From: Epiperipatus broadwayi
Taxonomy: Eukaryota > Onychophora > Udeonychophora > Euonychophora > Peripatidae
Assembly: GCA_028023455.1 (NCBI GenBank)
Contig: JAQFVV010006838.1
Span: forward strand, 124,001-188,000
Direction: 5' to 3'
DNA: 64,000 nt
Numbering within the stretch: position 1 is the first letter of the stretch; each line of letters starts with the position of its first letter. A model generated the notes under the pieces. It was not told the DNA's origin. It saw only the letters and a program-made list of their open reading frames with translations, and ran no database searches. Of the stretch, positions 63,030-64,000 are shown one piece after another. The translations under genes and the position numbers were made by a program.

Positions 63030-63650
63030 TTCATCTTATCATCATGGTACTTTTTAAAATTGATTTTGATGCCCTTATTCTGACATTCCCGAAGAAATAT
63101 CTCAACATCTTTTTGATGCTCCTCAATACTAGATGAGGCTATCAATATGTCATCAACGTATATAGTTATGTGTTTCTTGATTTCATCGACCAACACTTGG
63201 TCCAGACACCTTAACAATCCTGCCCCACTATTTATGAGCCCAAATGGCATTCTATGGCATTCTGTTAAATTGGTACGAGTATCCTCCATACCAAAAAACC
63301 ATATATTGCCGGTCCTCTGGTTGGAGCTGGATCTGCCAGTAACTCTGTCAGGTCGAAGGTTGAAAATACCCACTTGCCCTTGAATCCTCCAATAACTTGT
63401 GTATCGTAGGTGGAATGTTACAGTCAGGAATTGTTGCCCGGTTCAAATGTCTTGCATCCAGACATAATCTAATGGCCCCGCTCTTATTCTTAACTACCAC
63501 TAGAGGGTTACAGTATGGTGACAAACATTTAGATATTATTCCCCATTCTACCATCTGGTTTACTTGTTTTGTTACCTCCTCCTATATTGGTATGGCACAG
63601 GATATGAGCGTGATTGCAAAGGCTGGTCATGCCTCAGTTTGATGCATTGT
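63030..63650 (-). pseudogene. Ty3/gypsy reverse transcriptase, frameshifted
   Basis: The frame 63554-63348 reads MVEWGIISKCLSPYCNPLVV and later RLCLDARHLNRATIPD, the entry and first palm block of gypsy polymerases. The expected 'F(S)TLDL' with the first catalytic Asp falls at the frame break near 63350, where FQPST is followed by a stop. The next frame has FGMEDTRTNLTECHRMPFGL and, at 63140-63160, YVDDILIAS, the intact catalytic YVDD box. The polymerase copied element RNA into DNA. One frameshift within the palm inactivates it. Confidence 0.92.
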
Positions 63651-64000
63651 TCAAAACCCGGTATTATGCCTGGTACTTCTGAAAATGCTTGATGGTACTG
63701 ATATAACATCTGCCTTAAAGGCTCCTTCTCTTCATTCACCATGATTATATCTGGATTTTCATTTCAATCTTGCTCTTTTCCCTTCTGTCTGTATTACTCC
63801 TATTGATTGATGTAACTGTGCTGTGGTAAACTTGGTGGCTTCCCCTTCACATGTGAACAGACTGGTTTTAAAATCTATTGCACATCGGTACCATTTCAAG
63901 AAATCTTTTCCTATCAATATATCATGTATCAGATCTTTCATAAGATGTGGGGAAATGGTTCTCCATTGATATGAAGATCTATCCATACCTGCTTGGGTTC
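63651..64000 (-). pseudogene. Ty3/gypsy protease C-terminus and linker, runs off window
   Basis: The minus strand from 64000 reads EPKQVWIDLHINGEPFPHIL, then after a frameshift HDILIGKDFLKWYRCAIDF (about 63926-63870). The latter resembles the flap-to-dimer region of retropepsins ('DvIlGmDFL..y...iDf'). The catalytic D-T/S-G lies beyond the window edge. A linker including EEKEPLRQMLYQYHQAFSEV and YPVPYQ (about 63737-63590) leads into reverse transcriptase, the usual gypsy order. Gag and the 5' LTR should be to the right of the window. Confidence 0.85.

Overview
This window looks like non-coding DNA from an animal (metazoan) nuclear genome. It is very A+T-rich (about three quarters by eye, not computed), has no compact operon-like genes, and nearly every long reading frame is broken. 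It carries a typical animal repeat mix: RTE-type and CR1/Jockey-type non-LTR retrotransposons, Ty3/gypsy elements, hAT elements, tRNA-derived SINEs and many palindromic (foldback) MITEs. An invertebrate is likely, but the sequence alone does not settle the phylum. No complete host gene is visible; one short candidate exon (489-621) is the best host-coding lead.

Layout. 1-5 kb: candidate exon, a weak tRNA-like SINE and a non-LTR reverse-transcriptase C-terminal relic (2.1-2.8 kb). 5.07-6.86 kb: a 1.8-kb element with terminal inverted repeats flanked by TTAA, containing a ~100-bp tandem array, a tiny ORF and a nested palindrome. 8-9.8 kb: a LINE zinc-knuckle tail and two copies of a palindromic repeat family. 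10.9-15.9 kb: two related direct repeats of about 1 kb flanking a decayed coiled-coil-coding segment, interrupted by an hAT MITE, a foldback element and two tRNA-Gly SINEs. 18.1-21.1 kb: a nearly full-length but dead RTE retrotransposon on the minus strand, with 5'-truncated relatives at 30.1 and 36.9 kb. 21.1-23.3 kb: a less A+T-rich block of unknown origin. 33.0-34.2 kb: a different LINE on the plus strand. 37.7-44.2 kb: foldback repeats sharing a core, a SINE with perfect target-site duplications, and an hAT transposase fossil. 44.6-47.6 kb: a very decayed gypsy relic recognised by integrase fragments. 47.7-49.2 kb: a CR1/Jockey-like LINE relic. 57.3 kb: an hAT MITE with perfect 8-bp target duplication. 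60.3-64.0 kb: the 3' part of a younger but frameshifted Ty3/gypsy element (protease, reverse transcriptase, RNase H, integrase, 3' LTR), running off the right edge on the minus strand.

The elements do not form a functional pathway. The window records successive insertions into intergenic or intronic DNA. Several insertions are nested, so relative ages can be read: for example, the foldback element and a SINE both lie inside the right-hand direct repeat. The most unusual items are the TTAA element with its internal array, the two palindromic repeat families with shared cores, and the direct-repeat pair around the coiled-coil segment.
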